Below are positions 32,569 to 44,500 of a stretch of DNA of 64,000 nucleotides, piece by piece. Numbering within the stretch: position 1 is the first letter of the stretch; each line of letters starts with the position of its first letter. Below the pieces are notes generated by a model. It was not told the DNA's origin, made no database searches, and was given only the letters and a program-made list of their open reading frames with translations. Source of the DNA: Thalassia testudinum (taxonomy: Eukaryota; Streptophyta; Magnoliopsida; Alismatales; Hydrocharitaceae); contig JAZHRO010000036.1 in the NCBI GenBank assembly GCA_037157565.1, positions 131,386,001-131,450,000 on the forward strand. The letters are read 5' to 3'. The position numbers and the translations under genes were made by a program.

Positions 32569-33828
32569 CTCTCTCTCCTCGCCTGCACCCACTCCAGCCG
32601 GTCATCGCATCCCCACCCACAGTGCTGCGTGCTACACTCCACAGCGTGCTGCGCCTCACATTCTTGCGTAGCAGTGCGCTGTGCTTCATTCAGCCATGCG
32701 CGCGCGGTGCTCTCTCTCCTGCGCCCACGCACCCCTGCGCATCCAGACATCGGGTCAGTGCAGCAGACGACTTAACTGCTGCCACCCTCCTCCTCCAGCA
32801 TACACACACACACTGATGCACACGCACACACCCTGACACTTACACACAGACACTCACACACTCACGCATACACATATATATATACATACTTATTCACATA
32901 CTCCCACCCTTACGTATATTTACATATACATAAATATATATATACATACATATATATATATCTATATACATATACATTTATATATACATATATAGTTATA
33001 GATATATACATATATACATATATATACTTATATATACATCCACTTACCCACATCCATCTATACACCTCACAAACACCACCTATATTCCCGTGCACTCGCC
33101 CCTCCACTGTGCATCATATCGCAGGAATATTCGCACCAGTTGCTGATATTCCCCGATATCCGCGCAAAGCAAGCGCCTCCACCCTCACTCCCACACATCC
33201 ATTCCACACTTCACGCGGCACTTAGTCTTGTTGGTTGCATCTTACTAGACGTGGACCAACTTGACACCATGCTATATTCCATTAACATTTCCATCTTCAC
33301 CCCTATCTATATAACATCTATACAAATATACATATTCTATATCTACTATATATACATATATAGAGATATACTAAGCTAAGTATTTCTTTTCACTACATTA
33401 TATTTCAATTTGTCTTTTCTTCCTGCTACTAAAAACAAGACTAAAAAAAATAAAATAGAAAAGATAATCTTGATTTGCAAGCACACGGTCTCGCGTGTGG
33501 CGAGACAAGACTCGTTGTATTTTGGCATATAGCCAAGGACCTATTTGAGGGTGTGCCTCAAGAACAAGATTATCAGAAAAAAAATCTAAAAATAAAGAAA
33601 ACCAAAAACATAATAAGCGTAAGGAAGAGATCGTTTTAGGAAAGGCGTAGAAACTTCGCAATTCTCCTAATCCCCACCTCCTTGAGATCGACCCTGGGCC
33701 TAAAAGTGATCAAGCTAAAATCAAGTAGGCCAAGTTAAAAAAATTTTGTGAAACTGGTGTAGACTTGATTTAGTTTAACTCACTATACACACTTCGACAT
33801 TAATATCACCATTTTAATAAAGCCTATT
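32569..33828 (+). repeat. X2, 3' portion after the A insertion
   Basis: It resumes at CTCTCTCCTCGCC, colinear with X1 from about 7850. It has the TA-rich microsatellite at 32868-33050 and the conserved block CACCTCCTTGAGATCGACCC near 33680-33700. It is cut at CCTATT by the LTR of B. No gene is present. Confidence 0.8.
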
Positions 33829-36328
33829 TGATGGTGGTAGTGACAACCGGGTTTATTGTTATAGCGTTGTAGTATAGCCAATTGTTGCCATCATATATAA
33901 ATTTTTTTACTCGGAAAATAAAAGAGTTCCCGAGGTCGAACTCAGGGAGCAAGTTGTATTCTAGAGATATACATGTTTCTTTTACAAAAATAAAGAAAGA
34001 GAGAGAAAGAATTTGTTGTCTTCTTTTCTCTTTGCTTCTCCTCGTCTCAGATCTTCTTTTATCTTCTTCTTCTTTGTCTGCAGAGGTGATGTTCTTCTTC
34101 TGCAGTGGTGATGTTCTTCTTCTTTCAGCTGTTCCTGCTCTTCCCTTTTTTTTTTCTTTCTTCAGATCTTCTTCTTCTTTGTTCTTCTTCTTTCAGTTCT
34201 TCCCTTGTTCTTTTGTGTTCTCCTCTGCCTCGCCTTCTTCTGTTGTTCTTCAGATCTCCTTCCTTCTTCTTTTCTTTTTCCAGTCAGGACGTCGTCCCTC
34301 CTTCTTTCTTCTTTTCCCTTCAGAACGTCGTCTGATTTTCCAATCAGACGACTTAAACTGCTTGCTGCTACAGTGTCTCCCTCAGCTTCCTTCTTCTTCC
34401 GCGGTCCTTCTTCTTCACCTGTGCCTGCACACTTCAGAGTTTACATCAGAGGACAAAACCTACTCTACCCTCTCCCCCCCGCGTCTCTCTCTCTCTGAAA
34501 CCACTCTTGGGAAAGCTCTCCCAGAGCTGCCGGGTAGTCGGGTACGGGTCGCTCCCGGGTCCAGGCCCACCGGCGTGCGTGGTGGGCGAGGAGTGCAGGT
34601 CAGTCTAAGTCGGGTCGGGTCAGGTCCGCGGGGCGTGAGCGCGGACGAGACCGGGTAACCGGGCGGGTGAAGGGGACCTCACCCCGTGTGCTGAGGCAGT
34701 AAGGCTTATTCACAAAATCAATTTAAACGGTGAAAAAGTTGTGAGGCTTACCGATGTGGGACTAAACGGAGGCCTCTCCTCACGTGCGCCTGCTGGAAGA
34801 CCGCGGCCTTGCTTCTGCAGCTGCAGCTTCGATTTGCGTCGGTTGCTGGCTGGCTGCCTTCGCAGGACTCCCCGTAATCCGCAGCAGCTGGAGACCTGGA
34901 GTCCTCAAGCCTGGAGCGCGGGAGAAGCTGCTTCAATGTGCGTTAATGGCGGTCGAGCCTCAGAACCTGTCGGACACGAATATGGCCTCTCGGCCTGATC
35001 AAACTACTGGGGAACCTTCGCCGTGGCACGGCAAAGGTGTGGAGCTGTGCGGCAAGCCGCAAGGTGGTGTCTGGCGGCAGCCCTAGGTTGGACTGCAACC
35101 GGAGAAATGGGTTTGTTTGGGGGAGCGTTACGGAGGTGTGGAGTGGCAGTGGAGGGGTGGGGGGTGCTCAGTGTGATGAGGCGGAGGTTCGGTGAGGGTC
35201 GGCGAGGCGTGTGAGGCTGTGGAGCGATGGGGGCATCTCGCCGGAGGGTGGCCGGAGACGAAGGGGGTGACGATGGTCAGGGTCGGTCGAGGGCTTAATT
35301 GAACAAATTGAAACCGGGGAAAGAAAGAGGAGAGGAAAGTTGGGGGTTTTCTCCATCAGATCCGAGCTGCCGAGGTCGGTGGAGCGACGGGGGATTTTTA
35401 TAGGGATCAAAACAGGGAGGAAGGCGGAGGGAGACGACGTGTCTCCCTCGCCGGAGGATGGCCGGAGACGAAAACCCATACCGTCCGTGCGTTCGCACGG
35501 CCGGTATGGTGGGCTACAGCGACCAGGGGGGTGTCCCTACGACGGCTGACGACGCAGGGCACCCCCGGTTTACTTGCCAGGCTCTCCCCCTCACCCTGCG
35601 CGGCGCCATGCTCCGCGCAAGGTCGCCGGAGCATGGTGTTGGCAGGTTTTGCAGGGGGGACCTGAACGCAAAGAACGAAGGAGAGTTAGGGGCCAAAATG
35701 CGAGGGTTCAAAAGTTGAGGGCCAAAAAGTAAATATATGAGGACCAAAGTGTAAAGTTGGTCAAGGAGGTTTCTTCTTAGGCTCAAGTTTTTATACATGA
35801 CTAATTAGGACCTAAGGAATCTGATGGTGAGTTTTATTTCTATATTAAACCTTGTTTGACCGGTCAATTTATGCGAAAACCCAAATTAAGTTATTAATTG
35901 GGCATGGTTCTCAATGTAGATCAAAAGGGGTTCTGAAGGCCAAATTGAAGGTTCTAAACCCTAGAAATTATTTTTCTTTGAATTTTAGAGGGTTTATTCT
36001 ATTTTTACTTTACCTCGAACCTCGTGAATTGAAGTGGGTTGTTTTAGGGTTATAGATTATCATTTAGTTTCTTGGAATTGCTGTAGCCTTTGCTAGATCA
36101 TCTCATCCCACTTTTATTCTTATTAAGTTGCTTTGACCTATGTTTGGGCCCTGAATTACCCTGTATGCAGATTATACTGGTAAAATTGCATTTTTACCCC
36201 TTATGACTTGTTTTCTCCTTAAACTCAGAATTCTCTGAGTTAAGCCTTTCCTTGAGTTATGTAGGAGCTTTTATCCTTTGTATTAGGTCAAAATGAGCTA
36301 GTTATGGCTCATGATGAGGTTCTCATCA
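33829..36328 (-). repeat. B distal (3') LTR
   Basis: It is 2500 bp, reverse-oriented, with ends TGATGAG...CACCATCA on the minus strand. It is nearly identical to the 5' LTR at 61653. It lacks 259 bp present in A. The upstream hairpin is at 35477-35508. The TATA box has changed from TATAAATA to TATAAAAA at about 35395-35402. The phased site pair is at 34326 and 34346. The left flank CTATT may be the target duplication; the right copy lies outside the window. Confidence 0.92.
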
Positions 36329-37884
36329 TACCCCCATGCCTAGCCTTTGCTAGTCCCTTAGAAAAAACTTAAGGTTTCAACCCTTGTTCTAGACCATGAA
36401 GTTTTTAATAGTTTTAGATAAGTGCCCTTTTTTATTTGAGCATAGATTAGGTTAGAATGCTGACCATAGGCCTAAAAGGTACTCTAGTACCAATCAAGAT
36501 CCAAATCTGTCTAGCCTTAGCCTCAGTCTTTAGCAAAGGTTTTTAAGGTCCACAAGAACTAACCTAAGGTTTATTGGACTTTGTGGTTAAAGCACCCGTG
36601 CTTGAAATGATTTTAGCCCTGGCTCAGTTCGCAGTGCGTTTTGTAAGAGAGAGATAGAAAGTTTTTCTGTTTGGAGAGTTTTCTCTCTCTTTTTCTTTTT
36701 AGTTCTAGCCTAGGATTGGCTTTTCAACACGGTCTGTATCAGATTCCTTGCTCCCATCATCAATCCTCAAGGGTTCCTGGCGATCCATGCTTCGAGATAG
36801 CACCGCCCATGGCAACCCCCCGGAACCCTGGCTATTGAGATTTCGAGATAATCCCATCTATGGTGTTCCGTGGTCGAATCCAGACCCTGGCAATTGACAC
36901 TTCGAGATAATGCCATCCATGGAATCTGAACCAGCAGAGTGCTTACATGCCCCCAGTAGGATATGTAAATATCCTAAGAGACAAGCACCGAGGAGATGAT
37001 ATTTTGTTACGCATCTTCGAGGGGATTTCCCGCCTCTCCGCGCTGGGAACTCGTCCAAATCAACTTGTGTTGATCGGTCGCTCCTATTCTAGGTGTTCTT
37101 TTCAGAATTTTGCAATGCTTCTGCATGATTCTGATTTTTACGCTTACTGAACCAGGCTGTGTGTGAGGTTAGGGTGCTTAGGTTACTGAGTCTCGTAAAC
37201 CAAAAATTAGTTAACGAGGCCGAATACTCCCCAAGCCTTAGACCTAATACTTCAGCTTTTCATTTTCCTCAACCTCTTGAGGAGTGTCCAGATCTTAATG
37301 GGTACTAAGAGTCTATTCAAGAATGCCTAAGGTTTGCATTCTTACTAATCTCATTATGCACTTTTCAGTTATTTTCTTGAATGAGGTCTAGAACTTAGGT
37401 TAATTCCTTAGTTCCTTACTAATGACTATCACCTTTTCTCATAATTTTGTGCTCCTTTTTCATTTTGTTTCTTTTCTCCTTCACAAAATTTCCTTCTCCT
37501 CTTTTCCTCTTATTCTTTTTCGAAAAAAATTTTTAATTTTTATGGTGTTTTTGGCATATGTGAATTTTTTTGTTTGAAACCTTTTCTTACAAGTTTTGCA
37601 CTTTCATACCCCCCCCATGCCTAAGATTTGCAATGTCCTCATTGTAACCTAGGGGGTCTTAGTTCATTCCTTAAGACAGAAATTTGGATGAGTGGATGGG
37701 TCGGGTTGAATTTTTGCGGACGATTTCAAATCCCAGATGCAAGCATCTGAGTTGGGGTCGGCTGTCTACAAGGGTGAACTTCGAGTGCAAAAAGGTGTCA
37801 GAACAAGTTTCAGTTTTCAAAGAGAATGACGGGCTGCCTCCCGTTAAGCGCTGAGTTTTACGCCATCGGCTGGGCGCAATAAGC
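36329..37884 (-). other. B duplicated 3' tail with polypurine tracts
   Basis: This noncoding tail is nearly identical to 39957-41521. On the minus strand it holds an internal polypurine tract (37603-37624), a palindrome AGGATATGTAAATATCCT (36958-36975), a three-unit tandem repeat (about 36775-36910) and the terminal tract GCTAGGCATGGGGGTA next to the LTR. There is no envelope-like or other extra gene. Confidence 0.8.
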
Positions 37885-38437
37885 TCAAGGGGAAAGGAGG
37901 ATATAAGATGCCTCAGCCAAATCAGTAGAAGTTACATCAATGAACGGCTTGAGTCTCTGACCGTTCACGATGAAAGGTTCAGAATCGTGGCTGAGTGGAC
38001 TGATTTCGATTGCTCCATTTCCAAAAACCTGTCGGACCAAATATGGTCCGACCCACTTAGATCTCAGTTTTCCTGGGAAGAGTTTTAGTCGGGCATCAAA
38101 GAGTAGGACCTTTTGACCAGGATGAAAGATCTTTCTCGAGATGTGTTTGTCGTGGAAGGCTTTAACCCGCTCCTTGTAGATTTGCGAGTTCTCGTACGCG
38201 TCTAGGCGTAATTCATCGATCTCGCTGATTTGGAGTTTTCTGTGGATCCCAGCCTTGGAAAGATCCAGATTACAGTTCCGTACTGCCCAATAGGCTTTAT
38301 GCTCCAGTTCTACGGGAAGGTGGCATGCCTTTCCGTACACCAGTCTAAAGGGAGACATGCCCAATTGGGTCTTGTGGGCGGTCCTATAGGCCCACAATGC
38401 TTCCGGAAGTCAGGACAACCAGTCCTTCCTGTCAGGT
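37885..38437 (-). pseudogene. Integrase C-terminal end, duplicated copy (B)
   Basis: The frame gives the last 170 residues of Athila pol: [21 protein letters not shown], then [13 protein letters not shown], then [20 protein letters not shown] and the terminal DLAEAS. It is cut upstream at 38437, where the text switches from integrase to LTR. It lacks the catalytic D,D,E core, so it is a remnant of the second unit of the tandem. Confidence 0.9.
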
Positions 38438-39956
38438 GGTCGGGGGGTGTGCAGGCGGCGGGGCGGAGCCCAAGAGCTGCCCTAGGTCGGACTGTGGGTC
38501 GGAAGATGGGTTTGTTCGGTGGAGTTGCAGAGGGTGATGTGGGGGAAGTGGAAGGGCGGAGGTTGATCAGGGTGAGGAGGCGGAGGTTCTGCGGTGGTCG
38601 GCGAGCCGTGTGGGTTGCTGGAGTGATGGGAGCGGCTCGCCGGAGGATGGCCGGAGGCGGAGAAGGTGAGGGTGATTGGTCGGAATCGAGGTAACAGTAA
38701 AGATGTAAAATGAGGAAAAGGAAGAGGGGAGGAAGAGGAGGAGTTCTACCTACTTAGCAGGAGGAGGAGGGGCCGGAGCGGGCGACAGTCGTATCGACTG
38801 TCCCCGGAGAAGAAGATGCCCGGGGGAAGGGGCGGCGGCGAGCAGAGGGCCGGAGAGGCGCCAGCTGGGTGCGGCGTGGTGCGGGAAGAGCGAGGGAGAG
38901 CAACCCTGCAGCTGGTAGTGCGGCAGAGCGACGAGGAGGAAGAGGGGAGGCCGCAGGAGCTGGAGGGCTTCCTGTCGGAGTGGGAAGAGAGGAAGTGGGG
39001 GTCTTTCTCCGTCAGGACCGAGCTCCTCAGAACGGCGGACCGACGGGGATATTTATAGAGGCGGAATCAGAGAGGAGGGTGGAGGGAGACGACGTGCCTC
39101 CCTCGCCGGAGGACGCCGGAGATGGAGACCCATACCGTCCGTGCGTTCGCACGGCCGGTATGGTGGGTTGCAGCGACCAGGGGGGTGCTCCTACGACGGC
39201 TGACGACGCAGGGCACCCCCATTTGTCCTGGCAGGCCCTCCCCCTCACCCTGCGCGGCGCCATGCTCTGCGCAAGGTCGCCGGAGCATGGTGCTGGCAGG
39301 TTTTGCAGGGAGGACCTGAACGCAAAGAACGAAGGAGAGTTAGGGGCCAAAATGCGAGGGTTCAAAAGTTGAGGGCCAAAATGTAAAGTTGGTCAAGAAG
39401 GTTTCTTCTTAGGCTCAAGTTTTTATACATGACAAATTAGGGCCTAAGGAATCTGATGGTGAATTTTATTTCTAGATTAAACCTTGTTTGACTGATCAAT
39501 TTACGCAAAAACCCAAATTAAGTTATTAATTGGGTATGGTTCTCAATGTAGGTCAAAATGGGATCTGAAGGCCAAATTGAAGGTTCTAAACCCTAGAGAT
39601 TATTTTTCTATGAATTTTAGAGGGTTTATTCTATTTTTACTTTGCCTCGAACCTCGTGAATTGAAGTGGGTTTGTTTTAAGGTTACAGATTATCATTTAG
39701 TTCCTTGGAATTGCTGTAGCCCTTGTCAGATCATCCCACTTTCCTTCTTATTCGATTTTCTTGACCTGTGTTTGGACCCTGAATTACCCTGTATGCAGAT
39801 TATACTGGTAAAATTGCATTTTTACCCCTTATGACTTGTTTTCTCCTTAAACTCAGAATTCTCTGAGTTAAGCCTTTCCTTGAGTTATGTAGGAGCTTTT
39901 ATCCTTTGTATTGGGTCAAAATGAGCTAGTTATGGCTCATGATGAGGTTCTCATCA
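38438..39956 (-). repeat. B middle LTR, truncated
   Basis: This is 1519 bp of an Athila LTR corresponding to the U3 end through the part after the TATA box. It includes the upstream hairpin (39131-39162), TATA box (39050-39057 on the minus strand) and downstream hairpin (38784-38802). The remainder, about 1.2 kb to the LTR 3' end, is missing. Unlike the outer LTRs it keeps the segment deleted from them, with sequence differences, so it descends from a different copy or an older event. Confidence 0.88.
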
Positions 39957-41521
39957 TACCCCCATGCCTAGCTTTTGCTAGTCCCTTAGCAAAAACTTAA
40001 GGTTTCAACCCTTGTTCTAGACCATGAAGTTCTTAATAGCTTTAGATAAGTGCTTTTTTATTTGAGCATAGATTAGGTTAGAATGCTGACCATAGGCCTA
40101 AAAGGTACTCTAGTACCAATCAAGATCCAAATCTGTCTAGCCTTAGCCTCAGTCTTTAGCAAAGGTTTTTAAGGCCCATAAGAACTAACCTAAGGTTTAT
40201 TGGACTTTGTGGTTAAAGCACCCGTGCTTGAAATGATTTTAGCCCTGGCTCAGTTTGCAGTGCGTTTTATAAGAGAGAGATAGAAAGTTTTTCTGTTTGG
40301 AGAGTTTTCTCTCTCTTTTTCTTTTTAGTTCTAGCCTAGGATTGGCTTTTCAACACGGTCTGTATCAGATTCCTTGCTCCCATCATCAATCCTCAAGGGT
40401 TCCTGGCGATCGATGCTTCGAGATAGCACCGCCCATGGCAACCCTCGGAACCCTGGCTATTGAGATTTCGAGATAATCCCATCCATGGTGTTCCGTGGCC
40501 GAATCCAGACCCTGGCAATTGACACTTCGAGATAATGCCATCCATGGAATCTGAACCAGCAGAGTGCTTACATGCCCCCAGTAGGATATGTAAATATCCT
40601 AAGAGACAAGCACCGAGGAGATGATATTTTGTTACGCATCTTCGAGGGGATTTCCCGCCTCTCCGCGCTGGGAACTCGTCCAAATCAACTTGTGTTGATC
40701 GGCCGCTCCTATTCTAGGTGTTCTTTTTAGAATTTTGCGACGCTTCTGCGTGATTTTGATTTTTACGCTTACTGAACCAGGCTGTGTGTGAGGTTAGGGT
40801 GCTTAGGTTACTGAGTCCCGTAAACCAAAAATTAGTTAACGAGGCCAAATACTCCCTAAGCCTTGGACCTAGTACTTAAGCTTTTCATTTTCCTCAACCT
40901 CTTGAGGATTGTCTAGATCTTAATGGGTACTAAGAGTCTATTCAAGAATGCCTAAGGTTTACGTTCTTACTAATCTCATTATGCACTTTTCAGTTATTTT
41001 CTTGAATGAGGTCTAGAACTTAGGTTAATTCCTTAGTTCCTTACTAATGACTATCACCTTTTCTCATAATTTTGTGCTCCTTTTTCATTTTGTTTCTTTT
41101 CTCCTTCTCCTTTACAAAATTTCCTTCTCCTCTTTTCCTCTTATTCTTTTTCAAAAAATTTTTAATTTTTATGGTATTTTTGGCATATGTGAATTTTTTT
41201 GTTTGAAACCTTTTCTTACAAGTTTTGCACTTTCATACCCCCCATGCCTAAGATTTGCAATGTCCTCATTGTAACCTAGGGGGTTTTTATTTAACTTAGT
41301 TCATTCCTTAAGACAGAAATTTGAATGAGTGAATGGGTCGGGTTGAATTTTTGCGAACGATTTCTAATCCCAGATGCAAGCATCTGAGGTGGGGTCGGCT
41401 GTCTACAAGGGTGAACCTTAAGTGCAAAAAGGTGTCAGAAAAAGTTTTGGATTTTTAGGAAAATGACGGGTTGCCTCCCGTTAAGCGCTGAGTTTTACGC
41501 CATCGGCTGGGCGCAATAAGC
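39957..41521 (-). other. B 3' untranslated tail and polypurine tract
   Basis: On the minus strand the terminal tract GCTAGGCATGGGGGTA abuts the LTR at 39956. A stem-loop TTTTTGCTA/TAGCAAAAG lies immediately before it, and an internal tract at 41233-41250. It also has the palindrome at 40583-40600 and a tandem repeat at about 40400-40550. No coding frame is conserved with C. Confidence 0.8.
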
Positions 41522-44500
41522 TCAAGGGGAATGGAGGATATAAGATGCTTCAGCCAAATCAGTAGAAGTTACATCAATGAACGGCTTGAGTCTCTGACCG
41601 TTCACGATGAAAGGTTCAGAATCGTGGCTGAGTGGACTGATTTCGATTGCTCCATTTTCAAAAACCTGTCGGACCAAATATGGTCCGACCCACTTGGATC
41701 TCAGTTTTCCTGGGAAGAGTTTTAGTCGGGCATCAAAGAGTAGGACCTTTTGACCAGGATGAAAGATCTTTCTCGAGATGTGTTTGTCGTGGAAGGCTTT
41801 AACCCGCTCCTTGTAGATTTGCGAGTTCTCGTGCGCGTCTAGGCGTAATTCATCGATCTCGCTGATTTGGAGTTTTCTGTGGGTCCCAGCCTTGGAAAGA
41901 TCTAGATTACAGTTCCATACTGCCCAATAGGCTTTATGCTCCAGTTCTACGGGAAGGTGGCATGCCTTTCCGTACACCAGTCTAAAGGGAGACATGCCCA
42001 ATTGGGTCTTGTGGGCGGTCCTATAGGCCCACAATGCTTCCGGAAGTCGGGACGACCAGTCCTTCCTGTCAGGTCGAACAGTGACTTGCAGGATTTTCTT
42101 GATTTCCCGATTAGACAGCTCAGCTAGACCATTAGTTTGGGGGTGGTAAGGAGTAGAGATTCGGTGAGACACCCCGTATTTGGTCATCAGTGACCTAAAC
42201 TGAGCATTTGTGAAATGGGTCCCCCCATCAGAGATTATTGCACGAGGAATCCCGAACCTTGAAAAATGTGTTGATGAATGAATTTGAGAACGATTTTGTG
42301 ATCACAGGTTCGGGTCGGTATGGCTTCGATCCATTTGGACACGTAGTCCACAGCCAACAGAATGTATTCGAAACCATCCGAAACAGGAAAGGGGCCCATA
42401 AAATCAATCCCCCAAGCATCAAAGATTTCGCATACTAGAATCGGTTGCATAGGCATCATGTCGCGATGGCTCATGTTGCCCAAAGTCTGGCAACGACTGC
42501 ATGGCTTGCAGTGATTGTATGCGTCTTTGAACAGTGTGGGCCAGTAAAAGCCGCACTGGAGGACTTTTGATGCGGTTTTATGCCCGGCAAAATGGCCACC
42601 GCATGCCTGGTCATGGCAGAAAGAGAGGATATTGTTGAATTCCCCTTCCGGGACACATCTCCGGATGATCTAATCGGCACCTATGCAGAAGAGGTACGGG
42701 TCTTCCCAAATGTAATACTTGGCATCGGAGCGTAATTTGTCTTTCTTGGCCTTCGGCCAATCGGACGGGATCTGATGAGATGCCAAGTAATTTACTATAT
42801 TAGCAAACCATGGAAGGCTAGTACCAATAGTCAGCAGGTGCTCATCAGGAAAATGCTCAGTGATGGGTCCGGAAGGGTCAATTATTTCAGAAGGAAGACG
42901 GGACAAGTGATCAGCTACCACGTTTTGCTTTCCCGCTTTGTCGCGAATCTCAAGGTCAAATTCTTGCAACAGCAAGATCCATCGGATTAATCGAGGTTTC
43001 GCGTCCTTCTTTGCAAGGAGATGCCTCACAGCTGTGTGATCCGAGTATATGATGACACGGGAACCCAGAAGGTACGATCTGAACTTTTCTAGGGCAAATA
43101 CTACAGCTAGCAGCTCTTTCTCAGTAACCGTATAGTTACGCTGAGCCTCATCGAGTGTTTTGCTGGCGTAGTAAATGACCACAGGTTTCTTGTCAATTTT
43201 CTGTCCCAAAACTGCTCCTACAGCGAAGTCGGATGCATCACACATGATCTCAAAGGGTTGAGACCAATCAGGGGACTGTAGGATCGGGGCTTGGGTGACT
43301 CGGTCACGCAGGATTTCAAATGCTTGAGTGCATTCCTTGGAAATTTCGAAGGGAACATCCTTGGAGAGAAGAGTGGTCAGGGGGCGTGCGATTTTTGAAA
43401 AATCAGGGATAAATCGTCGATAAAAACCGACATGCCCTAAAAAGGATCGGATGTCCCTGATCGAGCTAGGCATAGGAAGGTGAGAAATCAGATTAACCTT
43501 AGCTCGATCCACTTGGATACCTTTCTCCGAAATTGAGTGTCCCAGGACAATTCCCTCAGGCACCATGAAATGGCTCTTTTCCCAGGAAAGAACCAAATTC
43601 ACATCGATGCACCGCCTGAGTATCTGGACCAAGTGTTGGAGGCAATCGTCGAATGATGCTCCGAAAACTGAAAAGTCATCCATGAAGACTTCCAGATAAT
43701 CACCTACCATATTTGAGAATATGGCAAGCATGCATCGCTGAAAAGTCGCGGGTGCATTGCAAAGACCGAAAGGCATCCTTCGGAAAGCGTATGTTCCGAA
43801 GGGGTAGGTGAACGTGGTCATTTCTTGGTCCTCAGGATGGATTGCCACCTGGTTATAACCGGAGTACCCATCAAGAAAGCAGAAGAACCTATTTCCCGCT
43901 AGTTTTTCGAGAATTTGATCAATGAAGGGTAGTGGGAAATGATCCTTCTTCGTGGAGGAATTGAGTCGACGGTAATCTATACATACTCTCCACGAGTTGG
44001 CTAATCGGGTAGGAATGATTTCTCCGATCTCAGTCGTTATAGTGGTGAGTCCTGCCTTCTTGGGCACGACCTGAATTGGGCTCACCCAACGACTATCGGA
44101 GATCGGGTAGATGATTCCGGCATCTAACCACTTGATGATCTCCTTTTTCACGACCTCCTGCAGATTGGGGTTTAAGCGTCTCTGCATTTTACGAGAAGGT
44201 CGTGTGCCCTCTTCTGAATAGATATGATGAGTACAATAAGAGGGACTTATTCCAGTCAAATCATCGAGAGTCCATCCGATGGCTCTGCGATGTTGCTGGA
44301 GGACAATAATCAGACGGGATTCCTGTTCAGGACTGAGGTTGGAATTGATAATCACAGGAAGGGTCTGATTAGAACCCAAAAAGACGTATTTCAAGTGAGC
44401 AGGAAGGGGTTTCAGTTCGAGGATGGGGTTTTCAGCAGCAGCGGGTGGTTCAGTATAGATGTGAGGTTCAAGGGTGGGAGTTACTGGGTTGTTCATATCT

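Larger units (their letters stand above)
26703..33828 (+). mobile_element. X2: Athila-like LTR interrupted by A
   Basis: It starts TGTTTGCACAGC and runs to 27599. It is split by element A and resumes at 32574 up to the LTR of B at 33829, about 2.15 kb in all. It matches X1 in order and content: TTTAAA-type TATA box (27073-27080), two hairpins (27183-27207 and 27229-27258), CA- and TA-rich repeats (32800-33050) and the GATCGACCCTGGGCC block near 33690. No primer site or polypurine tract is seen beside it. It sits in the protease region of Z, so it is a solo LTR or the edge of an element continuing beyond B. Confidence 0.75.

Noticed and set aside
32569..32816. A gag extension running from A into X2
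   Set aside because: The extra 80 codons are chance read-through into LTR DNA after the break at 32568.
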